From contig VRMN01000001.1 in assembly GCA_008690995.1 (NCBI GenBank), positions 3,968,001-4,032,000 of the forward strand: a DNA stretch of 64,000 nt, given 5' to 3'. The translations under genes were made by a program, and so were the position numbers. This document shows positions 38,359-47,687 of the stretch, piece after piece (positions within the stretch are counted from its first letter, which is position 1; each line of letters begins with the position of its first letter). The notes beneath the pieces were generated by a model. That model did not search any database. It saw only the letters and a program-made list of their open reading frames with translations, and was not told the origin of the DNA. This stretch comes from Porphyridium purpureum (taxonomy: Eukaryota > Rhodophyta > Bangiophyceae > Porphyridiales > Porphyridiaceae).

Positions 38359-39308
38359 CCTCCTTCACACTCAAAGAGTCCGCGGCCTGCTCCCAGCTCG
38401 CCAACTTGTTTTCGCGCCAAACGCTGCGTCATCTTTCACGCCATGTGCTTGTCATCACTAGCCGAAACACCAAAACCAAAAAGTCATCTTTAAAATGAAC
38501 ATCCATTGCATTATAATCCGTAAACGAAATATGCATGCCATTATCATCATCAGCGCATCGAACCCGATGCCGCCTTTCCGCAGAGATCACTGACGTCGCG
38601 CCCTCCCGTGGGATCGACCTGGCCACGGAAGCTGCAAATGAGTTGTGCACATCCATCTGGACGGCGATTCAGAGACGCTGCGTGTGCAAGAGCCGTCTAG
38701 ACCATTGACCATATCGCGCAAGAACCTCCAGATATCAGTAGCAACCAACCGCTTTCTCCCTGCAGGACCATGTTGCCGGATCAAGCGCCGGTCTGAAGTA
38801 CTGCCGTTGAAATACCCAAAGCAGACCTTGGTGGCAACACCTGGCAGCAACGGGGGCAACTGCAAATGCAGCACGCGTGCAAACCGAGCGTGGCACATGA
38901 ATGTCCTCAGCGCGCGATCCTCCACATGCCCCCGTGCCTTCGCGACCCACAAACCCTTCGCTACAAAGTGTACCCACAGTACTTCCACTACGGCCTGTGC
39001 TCGATCTCTGCGGGTACAGCGTGACCGCTTCCATGCGTCCAGCTGTACACGGGTCGAGCTGTACATACGCACGCAGCTCGATCTATCTTTTGCGTGTCTA
39101 TGAAAAAACATGCTTGGAGTGATTTTTGCGGAGGTCTTCGCGTAGGATAGAGATTTTGTGTTCAGTTGTTTCTAGCAATTTGGAGCGAATGATGAGGAAA
39201 GAATGGGGGGAAAGGGGAGAAGGTTGAAGCGAGAAGAAAGGTTGAAGGGAGAAGAAGAGGGGCAGGGAGTGCAGAGAGAGAGACGACGCGGCGCGTCAGA
39301 GCACTGAG
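38327..39308. other. Divergent intergenic region, 982 bp, RFC5 / RRM protein
   Basis: Has a (CT)n tract at 38329-38360 next to RFC5, GTAC sites at 38970, 38979, 39014, 39045 and 39061, and a purine-rich leader (39180-39300) before the RRM gene. Overlapping frames of 152-174 codons on both strands near 38.6-39.1 kb show no known domain and are not called. Confidence 0.5.
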
Positions 39309-40931
39309 ATGAAGCGGACAAATCCGTATGGAGTAGGCGGCGACGATGGCAGGCTGCGCTCTCAGATACCGCCGCCCGGGGCAGCGGGCGGAGGAAGTGC
39401 GGCGGCGCCGGCAGGGTATGGTTCGTTGTCTCCGCCAGCGGTTGCCGGGTATGGGCGCAGGGATTCGGCAGGGTATGAGCCGCCGCCTTCGTCGGTGACG
39501 GGGTATGGCGCGTACGGGGCCCGCCCGCCGCAGAGAGATGTGCATGATGGGTTTGTGAATGGGTATGGAGGCCCGCCGCCTGATCGTGGAGGGTATGGTG
39601 GACGTGGGGGGTATGGCCCACCAGGTGGATATGGCGGACCTCCGTCTGATCGAGGAGGTTATGGCGGCTGGGATGGGCTTGGAGGATCCCCGCCAGAACG
39701 AGGCGGGTATGGTGGGGCTGGGTATGGTGGGCCACCACCAGAGCGAGGAAGTTATGGCGGCGGTGGGTATGGAAGATCACCACCAGATCGCGGCGGCTAT
39801 GACGGCGGTGGGTACGGCGGACCGCCACCTGATCGTGGAGGCTATGGCGGCGGCGGTTACGGTGGTCCGCCACCAGATCGTGGAGGCTATGGCGGCGGCG
39901 GTTACGGTGGTCCGCCACCAGATCGAGGCGGTTATGGTGGTGGTTACGGTGGTCCGCCACCAGATCGTGGCGGTTATGGTGGTGGTTACGGTGGTCCGCC
40001 ACCAGATCGTGGCGGTTATGGCGGCGGCGCTTACGGCGGACCGCCACCAGATCGAGGCGGTTATAGCGGCGGAGGTTATGGCGGACCGCCACCAGATCGA
40101 GGCGGTTATGGTGGTGGTTACGGTGGTCCGCCACCAGACCGCGGAGGCTATGGCGGCGGAGGTTACGGCGGACCGCCACCAGATAGAGGCGGTTATAGCG
40201 GCGGAGGTTATGGCGGACCGCCACCAGATCGAGGCGGTTATAATGGTGGTTACGGTGGTCCGCCACCAGACCGCGGAGGCTATGGCGGCGGTGGCCCAGA
40301 TTATGATCGTTATCAACCGCGCCCGCGTGTCGACGATGGGTACGGCGGTGGCCCCCCAAGAGGTGGCGGAACTGGCGGATACAGCGATGGCCCGCAACGC
40401 GGAGGGTACAACAGTGAATACAAAAGTCCTCCACGGACGCAGTATCGGAACGACGCGGGCGGCTTTGGCCGCGGTGGGTACGACGATCGATCTTCCGCGC
40501 GGGGTGGCGCCAGGGACGGGCCGGTATGGGGTGAAACTCGCGGTAACGAGCGTACTGGTGGCTTCCGCGGAGGCCGTGGAGGCGGTGATTTCCGTGGTGG
40601 AAGCCGCGGCGGCGGTCGTGGCGGCTTTGGCGGAGGAGGCGGCGACTTCTCCGGTGGAAGCAGCACTGCGATCCATCATCCGCCTAGCCAGGAAGGCGAA
40701 GCGGAGCGTTTTGTCTTGATTGGGAACTTGAGTGAGGAAATAGATGACGAGGTGGTCAAAGTGCGGTGCCGAAGATTTGGTGCCGTTGAGAAGTTTGAAC
40801 GGATGTCACCTAGCGAGGCGAAGGTACTCTTTAACCGCGTGTGCGAAGCGCGCTCCGCTGTGGTCATCGGAAATGACTCGGACCTCGGAGACCGCCCTAT
40901 TACCATCTGCTTTCGGGAAGCCGTGAACTAG
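39309..40931 (+). CDS. Gly/Tyr-rich repeat protein with C-terminal RRM
   Basis: 540 residues. Residues about 80-340 hold 16 tandem copies of a 14-15-residue unit ([14 protein letters not shown] with small variations), followed by an RGG-rich region ([20 protein letters not shown]) and an RRM at about 466-538: [19 protein letters not shown], then AEAKVLF-like RNP1 ([17 protein letters not shown]). This order, low-complexity first and RRM last, is like hnRNP/FUS-type RNA-binding proteins, in which Tyr/Arg/Gly repeats drive phase separation. It probably binds RNA in nuclear or cytoplasmic granules. The RNP1 lacks the usual aromatic pair, so RNA affinity may be low. Confidence 0.88.
   Translation: MKRTNPYGVGGDDGRLRSQIPPPGAAGGGSAAAPAGYGSLSPPAVAGYGRRDSAGYEPPPSSVTGYGAYGARPPQRDVHDGFVNGYGGPPPDRGGYGGRGGYGPPGGYGGPPSDRGGYGGWDGLGGSPPERGGYGGAGYGGPPPERGSYGGGGYGRSPPDRGGYDGGGYGGPPPDRGGYGGGGYGGPPPDRGGYGGGGYGGPPPDRGGYGGGYGGPPPDRGGYGGGYGGPPPDRGGYGGGAYGGPPPDRGGYSGGGYGGPPPDRGGYGGGYGGPPPDRGGYGGGGYGGPPPDRGGYSGGGYGGPPPDRGGYNGGYGGPPPDRGGYGGGGPDYDRYQPRPRVDDGYGGGPPRGGGTGGYSDGPQRGGYNSEYKSPPRTQYRNDAGGFGRGGYDDRSSARGGARDGPVWGETRGNERTGGFRGGRGGGDFRGGSRGGGRGGFGGGGGDFSGGSSTAIHHPPSQEGEAERFVLIGNLSEEIDDEVVKVRCRRFGAVEKFERMSPSEAKVLFNRVCEARSAVVIGNDSDLGDRPITICFREAVN
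39565..40290 (+). repeat. Coding minisatellite, 16 units of 42-45 bp
   Basis: In-frame units coding [10 protein letters not shown](Y)GGG(G). Middle units are nearly identical at DNA level, first five diverged. The repeat keeps long antisense and +1 frames open, which explains large spurious frames here. Confidence 0.9.
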
Positions 40932-41619
40932 GTTCGAGCGAGGGCCTCGACGTGCATGGCGTGCTTGACCATTCGCACAACCGGAACCGTGTTCTGAGAG
41001 CGGCCCATTACACTCTCCGGACCCGAACGTCTGTGGCGCGTTCAATGGCTCGGCCTGACCCTTCCTTTCTGATGTGCAGCGTTCAACCCTTGCGAGTTTA
41101 TGTAAAGTAAGAAGTTGGCTGGACGCTTCGCGTGCTCCCCATGCGCACCGCGTGCGCTGCCACATGGCGGCATTACCCCGTCAGGAGGTACAGTGCGCGC
41201 CTGCCGCATTGTAAGCATGAACAGAACCCTAGTCGACTGTACTACATGGCACGCGCAAGTACAGTGATGATGACGCCCAGCGCGTTCACGCCTCTCGGCA
41301 ATTGACGCATTCAGACGGCACGCGCTGCACACTGCGGCAGCCGCGGCAGCAGCAGCAGCAGCAGCCGCGGCGGGTCGCGTCGCGCCGCACGTCTGCGGGC
41401 TGCACGGCGCTGAATCCACCGACACACACGTGCGCGCCGCTGGAGACATGGCTGCCGCTGGTGCCGCGCGCAATGACTTCGGATAGGACTGGGACGTCTG
41501 GCACGATCCATTCTCATAGCTCGGGCGCGCGCGCGTGTGCTGTGTCGCTGGCGATGAGTGGCGGTAAGCTTGCGCTGGAGCGTGACCGGCCGGGAGATAT
41601 TTTCCAATTTGTCTGCGCC
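40932..41619. other. Intergenic/leader region, 688 bp, before the membrane glycoprotein gene
   Basis: Contains three GTAC-word copies at 41187-41266. An ATG at 41473 in frame with the downstream gene would extend that protein by 49 residues. Confidence 0.5.
41187..41266 (+). promoter_or_regulatory. Three ACTGTAC/GTACAGTG sites upstream of the membrane glycoprotein gene
   Basis: GGTACAGTG at 41187, ACTGTAC at 41236 and GTACAGTG at 41259; the last two face each other with a 16-bp gap. They lie 350-430 bp before the ATG at 41620 (200-290 bp before 41473). Confidence 0.4.
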
Positions 41620-44600
41620 ATGCGGCGGCGGCCGGCAGGCTCGGCGCTCGTTGGGCATGTGGTTGTGCACATTGCGGTACTGGTAATGTTAAGTTTGTGC
41701 TGCTCATCGCGCCTTGTAGACGCCGCGGCGTCCGAGGCATCCAACAAGGTGGCTAGCGACCTGCGCGCAGAGGTACACGCTTTGTTTGACACTAACAGCC
41801 AGAGCGAACATGAGTTACTCGACGAACAAGCGCTCGTTTTGATTGTGGGCGAGCCGCAGAGGTCGCTTCCGCTGGTTGATGGGTCCACCGATGATATGGT
41901 GTACCTGCTGTTCTGCCCTCCAGATGGAGCAGATATTGACGAGTACACTATTATGCCGAACTCGTCCGCTCTGAGGGTGCTGGACCCAAGTGAAGACATC
42001 CATTGGGGAACCAGCGTTGCCGAGAAGAACCCATTAACAGGGGTTTCATGCTACAACATGTCTGTCGAAATTGTCTTTTCGCGGGCCGTCGGCAGTGTCC
42101 ACGTAGACTTTCGGCTCATGCACGAGATGCGTCTGAACGTGACCGTCGAGTTGCGTGTTTCGTACGATATTTATGGCATTGTGCTAGAAGATACCAGGTC
42201 AGGTGAGCTTGTTTCAGGGGTCAATCGTGAGCTCGTCGTTCCTTCATATATTGTCGCTGACGCAGCCGATCCAATTGCGGCATATATTGACTTGTCCATC
42301 CATGCGTTCTTTCCAGCATTGGATGCAACCCGGATCTTGGAAGAAATGGGTGTCGTGGAAAGCAGACAAGGCGCTTCGCCACCGAGCCTGTCTCATTTGT
42401 TTGAACCTGCTGTGGCAAATAGTAGAGCGCTGTGCCAGGATGGTCAACAGCAGACATTGACAGAGGAGGACACAGTCGCGGCAGCCCGTCTACCGCAGTG
42501 TCCCTTCACCGTGCTAGTGTCTAGCAGGATACTAAGACTGCACCTGACGGCGTACCGGGCGGGGCGTGCTGTGTTGCAGATCACGTGGGACAGGGAAGAG
42601 CTCCTGGACGAGGTGTTTACCACTGTGTTGCATGTGGACGTACAGGGTCGGCCGCCTTTGATCGTGACTTCAATCGAGCCTTCTGGAGTCTTCAGTTCGC
42701 AGGGTGGTGATTTGATCGCGGTTCACATGTTCAACTGCCGCGGCTCGGTGGCGCGCTCATTTTGGATCAGGGTGCTTTCACCAGGCGTACCCGACGGCTC
42801 CTCATCAACACAGATTGACTTTGATGAAGTCGAAGACTCGTATATCGAGGAATACCAGGACGGGTCCGAGCGTGTATTCTTTGAGACACGACCCGGCACG
42901 GGTGTGCTGGTGGCCTGGAACATGAGCTGCGCGTTTGTACACAAGGCATCGATTCTGGCATGGAATGTGCCGGACGTGAAATTTCATTTGGAGTACGCTG
43001 CCGATTTGGGGTATGGCTCAGAGCGCCGCACGCTGCTCCAACGAGATGAGGACACGATGGCGTATCAAGTAACAGAGTACCAGGTCAGCCGGGGCGTCAG
43101 CGTCACAAGAAAAGTACCGCTCGCCCTCTACGCACCTTTGGATGAAGCTAGTGATGCCGGAAACGAAATTCAAGATGAGCCTGATGGCGCACATGAACCG
43201 GACGCGGAGAGCATGGGCTTACGCATACATGCGATTGGGTGTCTGGCAATGAGCAGTCTGAGTCGCAAGCGCATCACGTGGCGCTCACCGTGCGAGTGGG
43301 ACGTATTCATCCTGCTCGTACGATCTGAATCGGGAGCGTCGCCCGAGCATTGCATTTGGACTTTTCGGTCGAATTCGGCCCAAGATTATGATCATGATCG
43401 TGCGAACCTGCCGCTCACATTCGAAAACCAAGCTAGTGTTGAGCTAGAGTCCTCAATGCTCGAGGACCACTTGGCTTACTCTATCCGCGTGTCGTGCACA
43501 GGTGCGAGCCTGGACGGCTATCTACTGAGCTCAAGCGCAGGTCGCGACCTGGAGATTCCAGTGACCCGCAGTATTGACTTACTTGTGCTTCCCTTCGACT
43601 TGCATGCGTACGTTGAGCGACCATTCGTGCTCACTGCGTCTCTGATCTTTTCAGACAAACTTTGTGTGACACGTCAGAGTATCGAGTGGGAATTCTCTGC
43701 CGCTCGTTCAGGCACGGCAGAGACAAAGGAGCGCGCAACAAAGCTCTACGCAAGGCCTCGTGCCTCGCTGGCCGTGCCTCAAACATTCCAAAACGGCTCA
43801 GCCGCGTTCTTTCCTGCTAATTACTTTCATGTGGGTCGCTATACCTTGTCAGTTATGTCTGAGCTGGAGCTTTGCAATGGGTCTCGAATTTTGACGGAGC
43901 AGAAGAGGCACACTTTTTCCGCAGAACGACTAGACAGAGTGCAAAGCGAGTCGCCTGCTCCGGTTCATGTGCGGATCAAAGTGTTTCGGCGGAAGAGCCA
44001 CGGTCCGGATGGCAAGCAGCCTGTGGTCATTGCTGTCGCCGAGCACAACGCGTCAGCGACGCACCCGGTGCAGGTTTTCTTCTATCTGCGCTCTCCTCTT
44101 GAGCAACGACAGTTCTGCGTGGGGCGCTGCGTGGGCAGTGCGGTCGAGCTTATCGATATCCCGCTCGCGGCGGCTCAGTGGCCTCGATTGCGTTGCGAAG
44201 TAGTAGATGCACGGACTCACGCTGTCGTAGGATGGTGCGAACAAGATTTTGATAGCGGAGCCGAGAAGAAGGAGCATATTGAAATGGTGGAAGCCGCGCT
44301 CGGTTCTGAGGCATCCATCTCGTCTTTGTGTCTGCATAGTTCGAGCGTTCTCTCGGATGATGATGACAGACCAAATCCTTATGGTATTTTGCTGGATCAC
44401 TTCCGCGATGATATTTTCTCGGGGCCCCTGCTGGATTCAGTACTTGCTGTTCTGGAGCGCTGCGCGTACAAACGCCTTGGGCATGCCAGTGATATTGCAT
44501 CGGGTGGGAGCGATCCATACGCGAGTGCGCTTGCGTTTGTATCTGCAGTTCGATCACTAATGGACCGTTATCCTGTGGACGATGCGGGCTTTAAGAGAGT

Positions 44601-45615
44601 CGAGCGGCGCGTCGTTGGATTCTTTCCGCTCCTGTCTCGCACCATTGCGCTCGAGCAACAGCAGCAGCAGCACCTGCAGCGGCTCGGCTCGGCACGTGCG
44701 CGATTTACGGAAACAGAGCTTATGCATCGCATTTTCTATTTGCTGGGTCCATATTTGAGTGCGCTATCCACGCTGAGTGCGCCAAAGTGCTGGCATCGTG
44801 TTGAGTACAGATTCTCAGAAGAGCTTTCCTGGTCAGCCTTCTTTCGCGCATTCAGTGCAGGGAAAGCATGTGCAGTGGTTGATGGCGATGAGCGTACTGT
44901 ACAGGAGCAGCAGGATGTCGTCTTGAGTACATTGTCCTCGCGCATGCGAGTACATGTGCGCGATGATGCAGATGCCGACTGGACCTGGGATGCTGCTGCC
45001 GTTGATGGCGGAGTGATGGTCGGTATTCTTGAAGCGCGTATTGACCAGGACCAGCATGTGGAATTGATGTGTATCGTGGAGAGCGAGCAGCGCGTAGCGT
45101 ATGAGCTTACAATTGAGTCATCATGGCAGATTCGCGTGCGAGAGCCGTCGTCACTTTTGGGCACGGTTTCGGATACGCACCGTGGCACTTTGGTGATCTC
45201 TGACACTGCGTCTGGCCACGTGGTCGCGACCTTGACGCGCGGGTCTGCAGGAGCGAATGCCTTGTCGAATGGTGCTTTCGTAGGTGCTGCAGCAGGCGGA
45301 GTGAGTGAAGCACTTCGTACCTCGCCACAAGTGATCGGCCTTGTTTCGCTCTACCTTGTCATCTCAGTATTTTTTGTGTTTGCGTGCGTGGCGCTGATCA
45401 TGGTGTTTCATGTGGACAAGGGCCGACGACTTTTCGGTCTAACGCAAAGCCGCAGCAGTACTGAGCACGCACCGACGAATTTGGAAACGCCGTATGAACA
45501 CGCCGACCTTGCCGGCCGTCGAGCAGTCCTTTCGGATGCATATGGCCGCGCAGCATGGTGGCAGCAGCGGCAGCGTCAGCAGCTGCATGTTGAGCAGCAT
45601 ATGGAGACGCAATAG
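41620..45615 (+). CDS. Large type I membrane glycoprotein, function unknown
   Basis: 1331 residues if started at the ATG at 41620, which gives an ideal signal peptide (Arg-rich head, core HVVVHIAVLVMLSLCCSS, end near DAAA); an earlier in-frame ATG exists at 41473. The ectodomain is about 1200 residues of beta-rich sequence with many N-glycosylation sequons (PNSSA, YNMSV, LNVTV, HNASA) and Cys. VTSIEPSGVFSSQGGDLIAV resembles the start of an IPT/TIG immunoglobulin-like domain. A helical, acidic region follows (about residues 880-1080). One membrane helix (1238-1262, VIGLVSLYLVISVFFVFACV) and a 70-residue cytosolic tail end in Gln/Arg-rich sequence. I recognise no full-length family; surface receptor or adhesion roles are guesses. 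Confidence 0.72.
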   Translation: MRRRPAGSALVGHVVVHIAVLVMLSLCCSSRLVDAAASEASNKVASDLRAEVHALFDTNSQSEHELLDEQALVLIVGEPQRSLPLVDGSTDDMVYLLFCPPDGADIDEYTIMPNSSALRVLDPSEDIHWGTSVAEKNPLTGVSCYNMSVEIVFSRAVGSVHVDFRLMHEMRLNVTVELRVSYDIYGIVLEDTRSGELVSGVNRELVVPSYIVADAADPIAAYIDLSIHAFFPALDATRILEEMGVVESRQGASPPSLSHLFEPAVANSRALCQDGQQQTLTEEDTVAAARLPQCPFTVLVSSRILRLHLTAYRAGRAVLQITWDREELLDEVFTTVLHVDVQGRPPLIVTSIEPSGVFSSQGGDLIAVHMFNCRGSVARSFWIRVLSPGVPDGSSSTQIDFDEVEDSYIEEYQDGSERVFFETRPGTGVLVAWNMSCAFVHKASILAWNVPDVKFHLEYAADLGYGSERRTLLQRDEDTMAYQVTEYQVSRGVSVTRKVPLALYAPLDEASDAGNEIQDEPDGAHEPDAESMGLRIHAIGCLAMSSLSRKRITWRSPCEWDVFILLVRSESGASPEHCIWTFRSNSAQDYDHDRANLPLTFENQASVELESSMLEDHLAYSIRVSCTGASLDGYLLSSSAGRDLEIPVTRSIDLLVLPFDLHAYVERPFVLTASLIFSDKLCVTRQSIEWEFSAARSGTAETKERATKLYARPRASLAVPQTFQNGSAAFFPANYFHVGRYTLSVMSELELCNGSRILTEQKRHTFSAERLDRVQSESPAPVHVRIKVFRRKSHGPDGKQPVVIAVAEHNASATHPVQVFFYLRSPLEQRQFCVGRCVGSAVELIDIPLAAAQWPRLRCEVVDARTHAVVGWCEQDFDSGAEKKEHIEMVEAALGSEASISSLCLHSSSVLSDDDDRPNPYGILLDHFRDDIFSGPLLDSVLAVLERCAYKRLGHASDIASGGSDPYASALAFVSAVRSLMDRYPVDDAGFKRVERRVVGFFPLLSRTIALEQQQQQHLQRLGSARARFTETELMHRIFYLLGPYLSALSTLSAPKCWHRVEYRFSEELSWSAFFRAFSAGKACAVVDGDERTVQEQQDVVLSTLSSRMRVHVRDDADADWTWDAAAVDGGVMVGILEARIDQDQHVELMCIVESEQRVAYELTIESSWQIRVREPSSLLGTVSDTHRGTLVISDTASGHVVATLTRGSAGANALSNGAFVGAAAGGVSEALRTSPQVIGLVSLYLVISVFFVFACVALIMVFHVDKGRRLFGLTQSRSSTEHAPTNLETPYEHADLAGRRAVLSDAYGRAAWWQQRQRQQLHVEQHMETQ

Positions 45616-45692
45616 TTCGAACAGCAGATAGTGTACGATGGGCTCGACACCTCTTGGTAAGGCTGCATTCTCGCGAAGACCCTTTTAATTAA

Positions 45693-46922
45693 ATGAAAGA
45701 ACTTGAGCTCGCGGCGAAGCATGTGAAAGTGGTTGCTGAGCAACTTGAAATGGTGGTATCAAGGTGCGCGTTTGTGGTGGGCGCTCTTCGGAAGGAAGGG
45801 CGCCATGCACGTCACGAGTCTTCGACTCCAGCGTCATCGACGGCACTGTGTCGCGGAGCTCGACGCGTAGAGGCGCTGCGGCGCCGCGGCGTGGTGTGCC
45901 AGGCACTAAAGCCGTACCTTGAAAAACTGATCCGGCGGGAAGAGTTGAGCGCATCCGAATGCGCGACGGCCTTGGACGAAGTTCTGGACGCATCCGCCTC
46001 GCCTGAGGAGCTGGCTGCTTTTTTGTGCTTGCTGGCAGCCAAAGGCGAGACGCCGGCAGAGATCGCCGCACTGGCGGATGTGCTGTTGACGCGAATGGTT
46101 TCGGTGGAACTGGAACCGTCTTTGCTGGACCGGTGCGTTGATATTGTGGGTACGGGTGGCGATGGGGCAAACACGATCAACGTGTCCACGTGCGCGAGTA
46201 TCCTAGCGGCTGCATGCGGAGCCAAGGTGGCCAAGCACGGCAACCGATCTGCGAGCTCCGCGTGCGGATCGGCCGATGTGCTCGAGTATTTAGGCGTCAA
46301 GCTGGATTTGGCCCCAGACAAGGTGAAGCAGTGTGTGGAGGAAGTCGGCATTGGCTTTATTTTTGCGCCGCATTTCCACCCGGCGATGAAAAAAGTTGTG
46401 GAAGTGCGGAGAAAGCTCAAGGTCCGAACTGTGTTTAACATTATGGGACCGCTCATCAACCCAGCGCGCGTCAAACGTGCGGTAATCGGAGTGTACGATC
46501 GAAACTTTTGCTGGGTCATGGCCGAAGCGATGAAAAATCTGGGCGCGCAGCACGTGCTTGTGGTCAACACGGATGGCGTGGACGAGTTCACAAATACGGG
46601 GACAGCTTACGTCGTCGAGCTCAAAGACGGCGAGCTCAAAGAGTTTGAGTTTGACCCAAGGAGCATAGGCATTCCGCGGTGTTCTGTGGATGAACTCCGA
46701 GGTGGCGGTCCAGAATACAACGCGGACAAACTTGTGAAGATTCTTAAGGGCCAGATGCCGGGGCCCATGGAAGACGCAGTTGTGCTCAATGCCGGAGTTG
46801 CGCTGTACGCGGCTGGCATGGCTGACAGCATTCCGTCTGGCGTCGAAAGAGCCAGACAAGTGGTGCGTGAGGGCACTGGTGCGCAAGTTCTGGAGCGATG
46901 GAGCTCGTTATCGCAGACATAG
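45693..46922 (+). CDS. trpD: Anthranilate phosphoribosyltransferase
   Basis: 409 residues from the ATG at 45693. The enzyme transfers phosphoribosyl from PRPP to anthranilate in tryptophan synthesis, in plastids of plants and algae. Active-site motifs VGTGGDGANTINVST (about 152-166), KHGNRSASSACGSADVLE (about 182-199), FAPHFHPAMKKVVEVRRKL and NIMGPLINPA are intact. The extra 75 residues at the N-terminus suit a transit peptide, especially from the internal Met at residue 20 (MVVSRCAFVVGALRK onward), which may be the true start. It follows the membrane glycoprotein gene with only 77 bp between. No other trp gene is near. Confidence 0.95.
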   Translation: MKELELAAKHVKVVAEQLEMVVSRCAFVVGALRKEGRHARHESSTPASSTALCRGARRVEALRRRGVVCQALKPYLEKLIRREELSASECATALDEVLDASASPEELAAFLCLLAAKGETPAEIAALADVLLTRMVSVELEPSLLDRCVDIVGTGGDGANTINVSTCASILAAACGAKVAKHGNRSASSACGSADVLEYLGVKLDLAPDKVKQCVEEVGIGFIFAPHFHPAMKKVVEVRRKLKVRTVFNIMGPLINPARVKRAVIGVYDRNFCWVMAEAMKNLGAQHVLVVNTDGVDEFTNTGTAYVVELKDGELKEFEFDPRSIGIPRCSVDELRGGGPEYNADKLVKILKGQMPGPMEDAVVLNAGVALYAAGMADSIPSGVERARQVVREGTGAQVLERWSSLSQT

Positions 46923-47687
46923 GATCCTCCCTAGACTTATGGCATAGAAGCACGAGAGAATGTGTTTAAACTTGCTACCGTAGGCAGAAACAGAAAAATG
47001 AAAAACAAACAAGCAACGGTTAGTTTCCAGGCCTTCATCGCAGCGAGAATTGACGAGCCAGAAGTGAACGCACGCGCAAAGTCAGGTACTTGTGTGCAGG
47101 TTTTCTCCAAAGATGTTCAGACCAAGTGTTGGATATCTGCTTGAAATATCATCCGTGCGCGCTTTTTCAGCTCCATGAATACAGCAGACAACGTCGAACT
47201 TACCGTGTCACTCGTGGAAAGATGTGCACTTACTCGTGCGCGCCAGGAGCGAGCAAATCTGATGTGAAGGCTGCGCAGTACCAGCGTCTAAAGAATCAAT
47301 ACCGGCGCACCGCGAAAAGAAAACGAGCAAAGCCGAAGACGTCGTCCTTCAAGAAGTCCACATGGTTAGACACTATTCCGGTAATGCACCATTCTGATCT
47401 CTGGAAGCCAAGTCGCAATCCTTAAATGGATCCCCGAGCACGAAAGGAGCATCTTGCATTGCGTACTTTGGAACTATATCATTGTCTTTGGGACCACTCA
47501 GTTTGTCAGAGGTGATGATGAGTTTCAACAAGTCAGCTCATGAAAGCGTGATTCAGAGTTGGATTGTTCAACATTGTCATTCACAAGAATCATCCGCGTG
47601 GAGACCAAGAAGAGCCTCAGAAGGGTTCAAAAGCAGTGGCTCAAAGCCACAAACGTACCTTGAAATACCGTGCAAGCCACGGCGCTC
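46923..47687. other. Intergenic, 765 bp, between convergent TrpD and allantoate amidohydrolase genes
   Basis: A 111-codon plus frame at 47090-47425 is Lys/Arg-rich at its end but shows no family; another at 47564 overlaps the neighbouring gene. Not called. Confidence 0.5.

Noticed and set aside
38587-39111. 174-codon minus-strand frame and overlapping 152-codon plus frame
   Set aside because: Two frames cover the same DNA, no motif in either, and the interval carries GTAC sites typical of promoters.
39172-40434. 420-codon minus-strand frame and 386-codon +1 frame across the RRM gene
   Set aside because: They are kept open by the 42-45-bp repeat; peptides are His/Arg or Val/Met repeats without domains, while the sense frame ends in an RRM.
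47090-47425. 111-codon Lys/Arg-rich plus frame considered as a small ribosomal protein
   Set aside because: No ribosomal-protein signature could be matched and the sequence lies between two convergent genes.
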